Shown: piece after piece, positions 33,459 through 42,820 of the stretch | How the letters are laid out: each line of letters begins with the position of its first letter | Position numbering within the stretch: the first letter of the stretch is position 1 | Assembly (NCBI RefSeq): GCF_000213055.1 | Contig: NZ_CM001165.1 | Span: forward strand, 1,674,001-1,738,000 | DNA length: 64,000 bases | Source of the DNA: Streptomyces sp. Tu6071 | GTDB taxonomy: Bacteria; Actinomycetota; Actinomycetes; Streptomycetales; Streptomycetaceae | Direction: 5' to 3' | Notes under the pieces: generated by a model | What the model was told of the DNA's origin: nothing | Databases searched by the model: none | What the model saw: the letters and a program-made list of their open reading frames with translations, nothing else | Made by a program: the position numbers and the translations under genes

Positions 33459-34634
33459 ATGGCCGCCCAGATTCAACTTCCGCTCGACCCACCGCATCCC
33501 GCTCGACCCCAGCACAACCTACGGGCGCTGCAGAAACGGGCTCCGGTGCACCGGGTCAGCACGGCCGTGGGAGACCCCGCCTGGCTCGTGACCGGGTATC
33601 AGGAGATCAAACAGCTGCTCGCCGATCCGCGTCTCGGCCGCAGCCATCACGACCCCGAGAACGCCGCGCGCAGTGGCGCGTCGGAGCTGCTCGACGGTCC
33701 GCGCGGCGACTACGACACCGAGCAGAAATGGATCGCGACGATGCGCTCGCGGCTCCAGCCGTTCTTCTCGGCGGGACATGTGAAGGCGATGCGCCCCCGG
33801 GTCGAGGCGCTGGTCGGCGAACTCCTGGATCGTCTTGAGAAGCAGGGCCCGCCGGCGGATCTGGCCGAGGCCCTCGCGCTGCTCCTGCCACGGGAGGTGA
33901 TCGGCGAGCTCCTGGGTGTCCCGGTGGAGGAGAGGGAGCTGCTGGACGAGTGGACGACGGCGGTGAGCGACGCCCGCGACAGGGAGCGCTCGGCGGCTGG
34001 ACTTGCCGCCCTGCACCGCTACGGCCACGAACTGGCCGCCCGTAAGCGCGCGCACCCGACGCAGGACGTCGTCTCCTGGCTGTGCGAGGACGGCACCCTC
34101 TCCGACGATCAGGTCGCCCAGCTCGCGATGGGTGTGCTGTTCGCCGGCTACGAGACCACCGCGACGGCGCTCTGCGTCGGCACGGCGCTCCTGCTGGACT
34201 CCCCGGAGCAGTGGCGGGCGCTGCGCGAGAACCCCGGACTGGCGCCCACCGCGGCGGAGGAGAGCGTGCGGGTCGTCAGCCGGCTGCTGCCCCCGGTCAT
34301 CCGGTACACGCGTGAGGACCTGGAGATCGCCGGGGCCGAGGTGCGCCGCGGCGAGCTCGTGATGCTCGACATCTACGCGGCGACCCATGACGAGAGCATT
34401 TTTCCCGACCCCGACCGGTTCGACATCACCCGCGAGGACAACCCGCACCTCTGCTTCGGTTTCGGACTGCGGTACTGCATCGGGGCTCCCCTCGCCCGGC
34501 TTGAACTGCAAGCCGCCCTCACCCAGTTGACCACGCGTTTTCCGCGGATGCGCCTGACGGTTCCGGTCGAGGACCTGACGGTCCGCCCGGGTTCGTTCGC
34601 CGCCATTCCCACGTCCCTCCCTGTCATTTGGTAG
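33459..34634 (+). CDS. Cytochrome P450 monooxygenase (2 of 4)
   Basis: The 391-residue P450 has AGYETTAT in the I-helix, ExxR as ESVR and the heme motif FGFGLRYCIG. It starts at ATG 33459 behind GGAAGAGGT. It is followed by the beta-lactamase-like gene after 45 bp, probably in one mRNA. It is a tailoring oxidase for the terpenoid, and its exact position of action cannot be read from sequence. Confidence 0.93.
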   Translation: MAAQIQLPLDPPHPARPQHNLRALQKRAPVHRVSTAVGDPAWLVTGYQEIKQLLADPRLGRSHHDPENAARSGASELLDGPRGDYDTEQKWIATMRSRLQPFFSAGHVKAMRPRVEALVGELLDRLEKQGPPADLAEALALLLPREVIGELLGVPVEERELLDEWTTAVSDARDRERSAAGLAALHRYGHELAARKRAHPTQDVVSWLCEDGTLSDDQVAQLAMGVLFAGYETTATALCVGTALLLDSPEQWRALRENPGLAPTAAEESVRVVSRLLPPVIRYTREDLEIAGAEVRRGELVMLDIYAATHDESIFPDPDRFDITREDNPHLCFGFGLRYCIGAPLARLELQAALTQLTTRFPRMRLTVPVEDLTVRPGSFAAIPTSLPVIW

Positions 34635-34679
34635 GTCCGCCCCCGGCGGGCCGATGGAAGAAGATCGAGAGGAACCCCG

Positions 34680-36134
34680 ATGAGCCTGACGCCGGAAGCG
34701 CTGCGGGCGGCCGTCGACCGGGTCGCTCCCCCGGTGCTGGAAGTCACCAGCACCCCCGGCGCTCTCATCAGCGTCGGCTTCGCGAATGAGACCCCCCTGA
34801 CCATGGCGTACGGCATCGCCGACGTGGAGAGCGGCGCTCCGGTGACCGAGTCGCACACCATGCGCGTCGGCAGCCTCGGCAAACTCCTGGTGGCCACCGC
34901 GATCGCGCGCCTGGCCGACTCCGGCGCGCTCGACTTGGACGCGCCCATCGACGCGCATCTGCCCTTTCCGGTCGTCAATGCGCTCGGTGGCACGATCACG
35001 CTGGCCAAGGCCCTGTCCATGATGAGCGGCGCCGCCACGGACGGATACGACTGGGTCGAGCGGCCCGAGCCGGCGATGCGTTACATCGAGCGCGTGGTCA
35101 AGCGCGGTGTCGTCCACGAGTACGGCACGAACGCGCCCCGCTTCGTGAGTTCGGCGGACGCGAGCGGATGGCAGTCGTCCTCGTTCATGTACCAGGTGGC
35201 CGCGCTGACGGCCGAGGCGGTGACCGGGATGCCGTTGGGCGAGTACGTGAAGGCCGAGATCCTCACCCCGCTCGACATGCGTTCCACCGCCTGGCTCGAC
35301 AGCCCCGACTGGGACGAGGTACGGAGCCGTTGCACGACGGGGCACATGGTGTTCGGCGACCGCGCCGTCCCGCTGCCGTGGCACGAGTGCGGTACCTACC
35401 ACGCGGTCGGAGCGGTCATGTCCTGCGCCGACTACACGCGGCTGATGCTGGCGCTGACCGGCCGCGAGGGTCTGTTCGGCGGCGACGTCGCGAAGGAGAT
35501 CCTGCGGCCGCGCACGACGGCGCGGGACGGGAGCCAGGTGGGGTTCGGTGTCCATCTCTCCGGAGATCCGGCAACGGCCGACCACTGCGTCCGTTCGGTG
35601 GGCCACTACGCGTTCGGTTGGTGGTCCGTCTCGCTCGCCTACCCGAACGCGGCGAAGCCGTTCTGCGTCACCGTGAGCACGAACCTCGCGGACCAGCGTG
35701 ATGTCTTCAACCCGCCCGACCAGTACTCCTTCGGCATCCTCGCCCAGGAGATCGCGGGCTGGATCCGCGACGGAGAGACCGATACGCGCAGCCTGCCCAG
35801 CCGCGCCGAGTGGAACGCGTACGCGATGGGGCTCGTTGCCGCCGACAGGTTCGCCGGGCTGCTGGGGGCGGAACTCGACAAGGGGCAGATCTCCCGAATG
35901 GCCAAGGGGTCGCGGGGGATCGGGGCGTCCTCCACCGCGGCATTCGACGAGGCGCGCTTCGTCGAGGGCTACCTGGACATGCAGGCCGCGGTGCGCGAGC
36001 AGCGCATCGACGCGTACCTGGACACCGACTGCCCGGTCGGTGGCCTGTTCCGCAAGCTCGCGCGCAGGGGATGGGGAAGCAAGGGGTTCGAGGAGCCGTC
36101 CCCGGTGCGCTTCTGGTCCGACAGGCGGGCGTGA
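34680..36134 (+). CDS. Beta-lactamase-fold serine hydrolase / possible acyltransferase
   Basis: The 484-residue cytoplasmic protein has the class C beta-lactamase/esterase nucleophile motif Ser65-Leu-Gly-Lys68 (RVGSLGKLL) and a GHYAFGWW stretch like the third motif. The middle Tyr-x-Asn motif is not obvious (SSSFMYQVAAL in that region). Within biosynthetic clusters this fold serves as an acyltransferase (LovD type) or esterase, so it may attach or remove an acyl group on the terpenoid or sugar. Resistance is less likely, as it has no signal peptide. The C-terminal 120 residues are specific to this protein. Confidence 0.72.
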   Translation: MSLTPEALRAAVDRVAPPVLEVTSTPGALISVGFANETPLTMAYGIADVESGAPVTESHTMRVGSLGKLLVATAIARLADSGALDLDAPIDAHLPFPVVNALGGTITLAKALSMMSGAATDGYDWVERPEPAMRYIERVVKRGVVHEYGTNAPRFVSSADASGWQSSSFMYQVAALTAEAVTGMPLGEYVKAEILTPLDMRSTAWLDSPDWDEVRSRCTTGHMVFGDRAVPLPWHECGTYHAVGAVMSCADYTRLMLALTGREGLFGGDVAKEILRPRTTARDGSQVGFGVHLSGDPATADHCVRSVGHYAFGWWSVSLAYPNAAKPFCVTVSTNLADQRDVFNPPDQYSFGILAQEIAGWIRDGETDTRSLPSRAEWNAYAMGLVAADRFAGLLGAELDKGQISRMAKGSRGIGASSTAAFDEARFVEGYLDMQAAVREQRIDAYLDTDCPVGGLFRKLARRGWGSKGFEEPSPVRFWSDRRA

Positions 36135-36182
36135 CCTGCCCCCGGTCGACCAGCGACCCCGTCCCGGCCACCGGCGCTGTCG

Positions 36183-36977
36183 TCAGACGGCGACCCGGCC
36201 TCCGTCGACCGGCAGGACCGCCCCGTGCACGAAACTGGACTGCTCCGAGGCGAGGAAGACGATGGCACCGGCGATCTCCTCCGCCGTGCCCGGCCGCCGC
36301 GCGGGCCCGGCCAGCGCCGCACGGTCGAGGGCGGCGCCCCGGGGGGCGGTTCCCTCCGTGCGCGTCGGGCCGGGGCCGACCGCGTTGACCCGGACCCCGC
36401 GCGGACCGTACTCGGCGGCCCACGCCTTCGTCAGCAGCACCAGGGCCGCCTTGCTGGCACCGTAGAGGCCCAGGCCGGCGGCGCCGTAGGCGGCCGCCGC
36501 GGTGGTGACGTTGACGATCGCGCCGTGCCCGCGCCGGGCCATCGCGGGCGCTAGCTCCGCGACGAGGAAGTACGGCACCCTGACGTTGAGGCCGAACACC
36601 GCGTCGAAGTCCGCCTCCGTCGTCCGCTCGGTCGGGCCGAACGGAAAGACACCCGCGTTGTTGACCAGTACGTCAATCCGTCCGAACCGGGCCACCGCGG
36701 CCTGCGCGAGGCGCCTCGCGGAGGACTCTCCGCGCAGTTCGGCGGCGATGAAGTCCGCCACGCCGCCGGCCTCGGCGATGGCCTTGACGACCTGCCGCCC
36801 ACGCTGTTCGTCCCGCCCGGTGACGGCGACGTCCGCACCGCGCCCGGCGAACGCCATCGCAGTCGCCAGGCCGATCCCGCTGGTCCCTCCCGTCACCAGG
36901 GCCTTCACGCCGGCCATGTCCCGCGCGCCGGGCGGCTGTCCGGCGCTGCCGGGCTGTGTGCGCGTGGTGTCGGTCAT
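36183..36977 (-). CDS. SDR family dehydrogenase (3-ketoacyl-reductase-like)
   Basis: The 264-residue classical SDR has KALVTGGTSGIGLATAMAF, VLVNNAGVFPFG, the catalytic YGASK (Tyr-x-x-x-Lys) and VNAVGPGPTRTEG. It overlaps the dxs-like gene by four bases (ATGA) and ends the eleven-gene leftward operon. It probably oxidises or reduces a hydroxyl/ketone on the terpenoid. A strong N-terminal match to any one pathway was not recognised. Confidence 0.88.
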   Translation of the reverse strand: MTDTTRTQPGSAGQPPGARDMAGVKALVTGGTSGIGLATAMAFAGRGADVAVTGRDEQRGRQVVKAIAEAGGVADFIAAELRGESSARRLAQAAVARFGRIDVLVNNAGVFPFGPTERTTEADFDAVFGLNVRVPYFLVAELAPAMARRGHGAIVNVTTAAAAYGAAGLGLYGASKAALVLLTKAWAAEYGPRGVRVNAVGPGPTRTEGTAPRGAALDRAALAGPARRPGTAEEIAGAIVFLASEQSSFVHGAVLPVDGGRVAV

Positions 36978-38755
36978 GCGCCCTCCTCCGTGCCGGTGGT
37001 CGCCCTCGTCCAGGCGAGAACCCGCTCCGCGATCCCCGGTGCCGACAGACCGTGAGCGTGCAGCAACGCGTCCCGGTCGCCGGGCCCGAGGAAGTCCGTC
37101 GGCAGGGCGAGGCAGGCCACGCGCTTCCTGGCGCCGGTCTCGGCGACGGACCGGCCGAGGCGCTCGCCGAACCCCCCGCGGCCGACGTTGTCCTCGACGG
37201 TCACGGTCAGCGGATACGTGCTCGCCAGCGCCACCAACGCGTCGGGAACGGGCGCCACCCAGCGCGGGTCGACCACGGTCGCTTCCACGCCCTGATCGGC
37301 CAGCAGCACGGCCGCCTCCATGCAGGCGCTCGCCAGGGGGCCGGCGGCGGCCAGCAGCACGTCCGGATTCCGCGGCGCGCGCAGGACGTCCAGGCCGTCG
37401 ATCCGCTCGACAGCCTCAACGCCCGCTCCTGACCGCCCTTTCGGAAACCGCAGCACCGTCGGGCCGGCGTCCCGGTCGAGCGCCTCGCGCAGCAGAAGGC
37501 CCAGCTGTGCCGTGTCGCGGGGGGCGGCCACCCGTAGCCCGGGCACGAGCGACAGCCAGGACAGGTCCCAGATGCCGTGGTGGCTCGGTCCGTCGGGCCC
37601 GGTCACACCGGCCCGGTCCAGCACAAACACGACGGGCAGACGGTGCAGGGCCACATCCATCAGCACCTGGTCGAACGCCCGGGCCAGGAAAGTCGAGTAG
37701 ATCGCCACCACCGGCCGCAGCCCGGCGGTGGCCAGCCCCGCGGCTGAGGCGACCGCGTGCTGTTCGCTGATGCCGACGTCGTGCACCCGGTCGGGGAACT
37801 TGGCAGCGAACTTGTGCAGGCCGACCGGGACGGTCATGGCCGCGGTGATCCCGACCACCTCCGGGCGTTCGGTCGCCAGGGTGAGCATCTCGTCGGCGAA
37901 GACGTCGGTCCATGAGGGTGCGCCGGGCGTCGCGACGGCACCGGTGGCCGCGTCGAAGCGCCCCACCGCGTGCCAGCAGTCCACCTCGTCACGGGCGGCC
38001 GGAGGGTAGCCGCGCCCCTTGTCGGTCAGGCAGTGGACGACCACGGGGCGCCGCAGCCGCACCGCGGTCCGCAGGGCTTCCTCCACCGCGGCGCAGTTGT
38101 GGCCGTCGACGGCTCCCAGGTAGGCGATCCCCAGACTCTCGAAAAAGTCCGAGCGGTCCGTGGACTGTCTGCCGAGCCCGTCCAGATGACGTGCGAGCGC
38201 CCCGGTCGTGGGCCGGTAGGACCTCCCGTTGTCGTTCAGGACCAGCACCAGAGGCCGCTCGGGCGCGGCCCCGATGTTGTTGAGCGCCTCCCATGCCAGT
38301 CCGCCGGTGAGCGCGCCGTCGCCGACGACGGCGACCACTTTGCGGTCATGGTCCCCGCGCAGCGCGAACGCCTTGGCCATACCGTCCGCGTACGAGAGTG
38401 CGGTGGAGGCGTGGGAGTTCTCGATGACGTCGTGGTCGGACTCCGCCCGCGAGGGGTAGCCCGACAGCCCGCCGGCGGAGCGCAGGCCGCCGAACCGCTC
38501 TGCCCGGCCGGTCAGCAGTTTGTGCACGTACGCCTGATGGCCGACGTCGAAGAGGAGCACGTCACGCGGGGACTCGAAGACGCGGTGGAGCGCGACGGTC
38601 AGTTCGACCATGCCGAGGTTCGGACCGAGGTGGCCGCCCGTCCTGGCCACGGCGTGGACGAGGAACTCGCGTATTTCCGCGCACAGTTCCCCGTCGCGGG
38701 ACCGATCGAGCCTTCTGAGGTCGGCGGGTGAGGTGATGTCCTGGAGCAAGCTCAT
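36974..38755 (-). CDS. dxs: 1-deoxy-D-xylulose-5-phosphate synthase (cluster copy)
   Basis: The 593-residue thiamine-diphosphate enzyme condenses pyruvate and glyceraldehyde-3-phosphate, the entry step of the MEP pathway. Motifs are [51 protein letters not shown] and [20 protein letters not shown]. It is somewhat shorter than typical housekeeping copies (about 620-640). It overlaps both neighbours by ATGA, so it is tightly coupled with ispG. A cluster copy raises isoprenoid precursor supply. Confidence 0.95.
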   Translation of the reverse strand: MSLLQDITSPADLRRLDRSRDGELCAEIREFLVHAVARTGGHLGPNLGMVELTVALHRVFESPRDVLLFDVGHQAYVHKLLTGRAERFGGLRSAGGLSGYPSRAESDHDVIENSHASTALSYADGMAKAFALRGDHDRKVVAVVGDGALTGGLAWEALNNIGAAPERPLVLVLNDNGRSYRPTTGALARHLDGLGRQSTDRSDFFESLGIAYLGAVDGHNCAAVEEALRTAVRLRRPVVVHCLTDKGRGYPPAARDEVDCWHAVGRFDAATGAVATPGAPSWTDVFADEMLTLATERPEVVGITAAMTVPVGLHKFAAKFPDRVHDVGISEQHAVASAAGLATAGLRPVVAIYSTFLARAFDQVLMDVALHRLPVVFVLDRAGVTGPDGPSHHGIWDLSWLSLVPGLRVAAPRDTAQLGLLLREALDRDAGPTVLRFPKGRSGAGVEAVERIDGLDVLRAPRNPDVLLAAAGPLASACMEAAVLLADQGVEATVVDPRWVAPVPDALVALASTYPLTVTVEDNVGRGGFGERLGRSVAETGARKRVACLALPTDFLGPGDRDALLHAHGLSAPGIAERVLAWTRATTGTEEGA

Positions 38756-39912
38756 GACCGCGTCTCGCCCCGCCCGCCCTCGTGCCACGGTTCCAGACCC
38801 GGTTCCTGCCCCTGTTCCTCCGCGATCCGCAGCGCCTCCTCGATCAGCGTCTCGACGATGCGGCTCTCCGGTACCGTCCGCACGACCTCGCCGCGGACGA
38901 AGATCTGGCCCTTGCCGTTCCCGGAGGCGACTCCGAGATCGGCCTCGCGCGCCTCCCCGGGGCCGTTGACCACGCATCCCATGACGGCGACCCGCAGCGG
39001 CACGGGCAGCCCCTCGAGCCCGGCGGACACCTCCTCCGCCAGCCGGTACACGTCCACCTGGGCCCGTCCGCAGGAGGGACAGGAGACGATCTCCAACTGC
39101 CGCGGGCGCAGCCCCAGCGACCGCAAGATCTCGACCCCGACCTTCACCTCCTCGACCGGCGGCGCCGAGAGCGAGACCCGGATGGTGTCCCCGATGCCCT
39201 GACGGAGCAGGCAGCCGAAGGCGGTCGCCGACTTCACCGTGCCCTGCTGGATCGGGCCGGCCTCGGTGACGCCCAGGTGGAGCGGCTGCTCGCACCGCTG
39301 GGCCAGCAGTTCGTACGCCTCGATCGTCACCATCGGGTCGTGGTGCTTCACGGAGATCTTGAAATCGTGGAAGTCGTGTTCGGTGAAGAGTTCGGCCTCC
39401 CGCATCGCCGATTCGACCAGCGCCTCCGCGGTCGCCGAGCCGTGCCGTGCCAGGACGCGGGGGTCGAGCGACCCGGCGTTGACGCCGATGCGCAGCGGCA
39501 CGCCGTGGTCGCTCGCGGCGCGGGTGATGTCCTTGATCTGGTCGTCGAAACGCTTGATGTTGCCCGGGTTGACCCTCACCGCCGCGCAGCCCGCCTCGAT
39601 CGCCGCGAAGACGTAGCGGGGCTGGAAGTGGATGTCGGCGACGACGGGGAGCGGCGACTTGGCGGTGATGGCGGGCAAGGCCTCGCAGTCGTCTCGCGAG
39701 GGGACCGCGACCCGGACGATGTCGCAGCCGGCGGCTGTCAGTTCGGCGATCTGCTGGAGCGTCTCGTCCACGTGCGCGGTCACGGTCGTCGTCATCGACT
39801 GGACGGAGACGGGGTGGTCGCTGCCGACGCCGACGGAGCCGACCATCATCTGTCGTGTCTTACGGCGCCGGGGCGTGGGCCGTCCGAGCGGGACGCGCGC
39901 GACGGTACTCAT
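38752..39912 (-). CDS. ispG: 4-hydroxy-3-methylbut-2-enyl diphosphate synthase (cluster copy)
   Basis: The 386-residue iron-sulfur enzyme converts MEcPP to HMBPP near the end of the MEP pathway. The start ([26 protein letters not shown]), VNPGNIK, the cluster-binding CPSCGR and [11 protein letters not shown] are all present. It starts 40 bp after the GGPP synthase and is coupled to dxs by ATGA. It needs reduced flavodoxin or ferredoxin from elsewhere. Confidence 0.95.
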   Translation of the reverse strand: MSTVARVPLGRPTPRRRKTRQMMVGSVGVGSDHPVSVQSMTTTVTAHVDETLQQIAELTAAGCDIVRVAVPSRDDCEALPAITAKSPLPVVADIHFQPRYVFAAIEAGCAAVRVNPGNIKRFDDQIKDITRAASDHGVPLRIGVNAGSLDPRVLARHGSATAEALVESAMREAELFTEHDFHDFKISVKHHDPMVTIEAYELLAQRCEQPLHLGVTEAGPIQQGTVKSATAFGCLLRQGIGDTIRVSLSAPPVEEVKVGVEILRSLGLRPRQLEIVSCPSCGRAQVDVYRLAEEVSAGLEGLPVPLRVAVMGCVVNGPGEAREADLGVASGNGKGQIFVRGEVVRTVPESRIVETLIEEALRIAEEQGQEPGLEPWHEGGRGETRS

Positions 39913-39952
39913 GCGGGGCCTCCGATTCCGGCTCGTGCGGGGTGCCGGCCCA

Positions 39953-41032
39953 TCAATGGTTCCGATTGGAGAGGTAGTTGGTGAGCGAGAGCAGGGCGGC
40001 CACGCGGTCCACCGGCAGTCCCGGTACGGAGCTGAGCTCCTGGCGGGCCAGCATCTCGAAGCGCTCGATCTCCCGCACCGCCCTCGTCCAGCCGCCGGCC
40101 CGGGTGACCAGGTCGGTGGCGCGGCGTGCCTCGTCCTCCCCGACCGGTCCCTCGTCGGCGTAGAAGCGGGCCAGTTCGGCGGCTTCCGGGGTGTCGGAGG
40201 CGAGGGCGGACGTCACGGGGAAGCTGCCCTTTCTGCTGCGCAGGTCCGAGCCGACGGGCTTGCCGGTGCGCCGGGGGTCGCCCCAGATGCCCAGGATGTC
40301 GTCGGCGATCTGGAAGGCGAGTCCGAGCCGGAGACCGAACCGGCTGAACCGTCGTGTCGCCTCCTCGGAGGCGCCGGCCAGCAGGGCGCCCAGCTCACAG
40401 GCACAGGCCAGGAGCGCCCCGGTCTTGTCCGCGGCAACCGCGAGCGCCTCGTCCGGGCTGGCCTCGGGCCGGCCCTCCAACGAAAGGTCGGCCATCTGCC
40501 CGGCGGCGAGCCGGGCCACGGCCTCGGCCAGCAGCCGCGTCGCGCGCGGGTCGGCGGCCCAGGGCCCGTCCAGCATCAACGGGGCCTGCGCGAGCAGCAG
40601 ATCGCCCGTGAGGATGGCGGCCGGGATCCCGTACTCGTGCCAGACGGCCGGGCGGCCGCGGCGTTCTCTGTCACCGTCCATGACGTCGTCGTGGATGAGA
40701 GAGAAGTTATGGATCATCTCCACGGCGGCGCCCGCGGCCGTGACGCGCGAGATCGCCTCGGCATCGGTGGTGAAACACTCGCCGGTCAGCACGGTGAGGG
40801 TCGCGCGGACCATCTTGCCGCTGGTGGTAGCCGTCGGCAGATCACTCGACGGCCACCCGAAGTGGTGGGCGACCATGGGCCGGAGCCGGTCGTCGAACCG
40901 GGTGACCGCCTGATGGAGGATCGGGGTCACCATCCGGTTCACGCGCTCGATCTCCGGCGGGGTCGCCCTCGACGCGGCGTCCCGGGGGATGGGATTGCGT
41001 AGGTCTTGGGTTGCTGCCGTCTCGGCATGCAC
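39953..41032 (-). CDS. Geranylgeranyl diphosphate synthase-type polyprenyl synthase
   Basis: The 359-residue trans-prenyl synthase has the first Asp-rich motif DDVMD (Asp115, 116, 119) and the second DDILGIWGD, plus [18 protein letters not shown]. It should join isopentenyl diphosphate units to an allylic diphosphate. The diterpenoid-type context makes C20 GGPP the likely product, but chain length cannot be fixed from sequence alone. It lies 60 bp after the radical SAM gene. Confidence 0.92.
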   Translation of the reverse strand: MHAETAATQDLRNPIPRDAASRATPPEIERVNRMVTPILHQAVTRFDDRLRPMVAHHFGWPSSDLPTATTSGKMVRATLTVLTGECFTTDAEAISRVTAAGAAVEMIHNFSLIHDDVMDGDRERRGRPAVWHEYGIPAAILTGDLLLAQAPLMLDGPWAADPRATRLLAEAVARLAAGQMADLSLEGRPEASPDEALAVAADKTGALLACACELGALLAGASEEATRRFSRFGLRLGLAFQIADDILGIWGDPRRTGKPVGSDLRSRKGSFPVTSALASDTPEAAELARFYADEGPVGEDEARRATDLVTRAGGWTRAVREIERFEMLARQELSSVPGLPVDRVAALLSLTNYLSNRNH

Positions 41033-41092
41033 AGCTCACCTCGGAAGTCTCATGCGCAGGAACGGAAATCCGTCGGGCCGGGTACGCGGGTC

Positions 41093-42820
41093 TCACACGG
41101 GGTGGCTCACCTCCCGGGCGCTCGGGCCCGACAACTCGCTGATCAGTTCGGCGGGCACCGTCACGTCGTCGAACCAGCGCCCGCCGAAGGGTCGCGGCAC
41201 GGGCAGGATCTGATCGCTGGAGTAGGCGAGGATCTTGCGGTTGTACGCGCGCATCTCGTCCCGGAGGGAGGCGGGCAGCTCACCGTCCAGCTTGAGGGCG
41301 CGTTCCATCTCCCCGAGCAGTCGCCGGGTCTGGTCGATGGTCTCCAGTACGGCCTCGCAGAATTCGCTGCGCAGCACGCCGTATTCGCCCTTGATACTGA
41401 CGAGCCGTGCGATCGCCTCGTAGGAGACGTCCTGAAGATCGCGTCGGCTGAGCCACTGCGTCTCGTAGTTGAGGCGGCGGTACCAGATCGGTTCGATCAT
41501 GGCCTGCCGGTGTTCTTCGAGCGTGCGGTGGAAGATCCGGTAGCCGTGCTTGTCGGGTTCCTCGAAGAAGCGGCATCCCGGGTCGAGGAAGGGCACCATC
41601 GGGCACATGAGCGGCAGTGCGGGCCATCCGTCGAACTTGCGGATCAGGCGCTCGGAATAGGCGACGGTGTCCATCACCGACTGGCGGTCCTGGTAGGGCA
41701 TGCCGATGAAGAACCACACCATGACGCCCTTGATCCCGGCGTCCAGCGCGCGGGGGATCCACCGCTCCATCTCTTCCATGGTGAACGTGCCGCGCCCCGC
41801 CGCCTTGCTGATCCTGGGATCGTGGGACTCGGGCGAGAGCAGGACGTAGGCGTCAGTGGATTCGCCCATCTTCTTCAGGGTGTCGTCCGGCGTCAGGTTG
41901 AACTGCTCGAAGTAGACGCTCCGGTAACCGAAGTCGTGCACGGCGTCGAGGTAGCTGTGCATGCGGGTCTTGTTCTCGGAGTAGCACTGCAGGGCGTAGA
42001 TGGAGGTGTGTTTGGCCGCCTCTCCCATCGTCCTGAGTTCCTCGATGATCAGGTCGTTGTCCTTCTGCACGAGCGTTTTGCGGACGTCCATGATGTTGCG
42101 GTAGGCGAAGCGGGAGCCTCCACACCAGCCGCAGTCGTGGGCGCATCCCGTGTTCGGCAGCGTCATGATGAGTTTGCTGGAGAGCGGCGTCACCGGCGAC
42201 TTCTTGTAGTACGACCAACTGTTGGCGACGTTGTTGTAGTTGGTCTGTGGCTTGTGGTCGAACCCCGTGGATTCGACCTCATCGCCGGAGGTGTAGAGAA
42301 GGTTCGGGATCGAGCGGAAGTCCCGGTCTCCCCTCAGCACCTTCTCGGTGAGGAGGCGGACGGGTTCGAGGGTGTCGTAGCCCTGCACGACGACGTCCAC
42401 CGCGTCGTACCGGGCGAGTTCCTCGGCGTAGTAGGTCGCCGAGATGCCGCCGAAGACGGTCAGCGCGTCCGGATGGATCCGCTTGACGAGCTTCGCCAGC
42501 TCGATCGCGCCGTAGCACTGCGTCATCCAGTGCAGGTCGAAACCGAAGATGGGTGCTTCGAGCCGGCCCATCAGCGCTTCGACGTCGAGTTCCGGGTGCA
42601 TCAGCATCAGCGAGGCGACATTGACGATGTCGCACTGCACGTCGTGCTCGGCCAGATGCTGTTTGATCGAGAACCAGCCGATCGGATACATCTCGTATAC
42701 AGAGGTCACGTTGACGCTGTCACTGTCGCTCAGATACGCGAAGAGGAGATCGTCGCGCTCGCGGAAGTCGAAGACGCTCGGCGCGTGCAGGAGGAACATG
42801 TCGGACTTCAGCTCACGCAT
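41093..42820 (-). CDS. B12-binding-type radical SAM methyltransferase, CloN6-like
   Basis: The 575-residue protein has an N-terminal part of the cobalamin-binding type and the radical SAM cysteines Cys226-x3-Cys230-x2-Cys233 (CAHDCGWC). The context of proline ligase, dehydrogenase and carrier genes matches clorobiocin CloN6, which adds the C5 methyl to pyrrole-2-carboxylate. ATG 42820 overlaps the upstream gene end by eight bases. An upstream in-frame start would add 24 residues of poor quality and is rejected. Confidence 0.88.
   Translation of the reverse strand: MRELKSDMFLLHAPSVFDFRERDDLLFAYLSDSDSVNVTSVYEMYPIGWFSIKQHLAEHDVQCDIVNVASLMLMHPELDVEALMGRLEAPIFGFDLHWMTQCYGAIELAKLVKRIHPDALTVFGGISATYYAEELARYDAVDVVVQGYDTLEPVRLLTEKVLRGDRDFRSIPNLLYTSGDEVESTGFDHKPQTNYNNVANSWSYYKKSPVTPLSSKLIMTLPNTGCAHDCGWCGGSRFAYRNIMDVRKTLVQKDNDLIIEELRTMGEAAKHTSIYALQCYSENKTRMHSYLDAVHDFGYRSVYFEQFNLTPDDTLKKMGESTDAYVLLSPESHDPRISKAAGRGTFTMEEMERWIPRALDAGIKGVMVWFFIGMPYQDRQSVMDTVAYSERLIRKFDGWPALPLMCPMVPFLDPGCRFFEEPDKHGYRIFHRTLEEHRQAMIEPIWYRRLNYETQWLSRRDLQDVSYEAIARLVSIKGEYGVLRSEFCEAVLETIDQTRRLLGEMERALKLDGELPASLRDEMRAYNRKILAYSSDQILPVPRPFGGRWFDDVTVPAELISELSGPSAREVSHPV

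Noticed and set aside
34680-36134. A secreted beta-lactamase resistance gene
   Set aside because: There is no signal peptide or lipobox, and the product class predicted here is not a beta-lactam.
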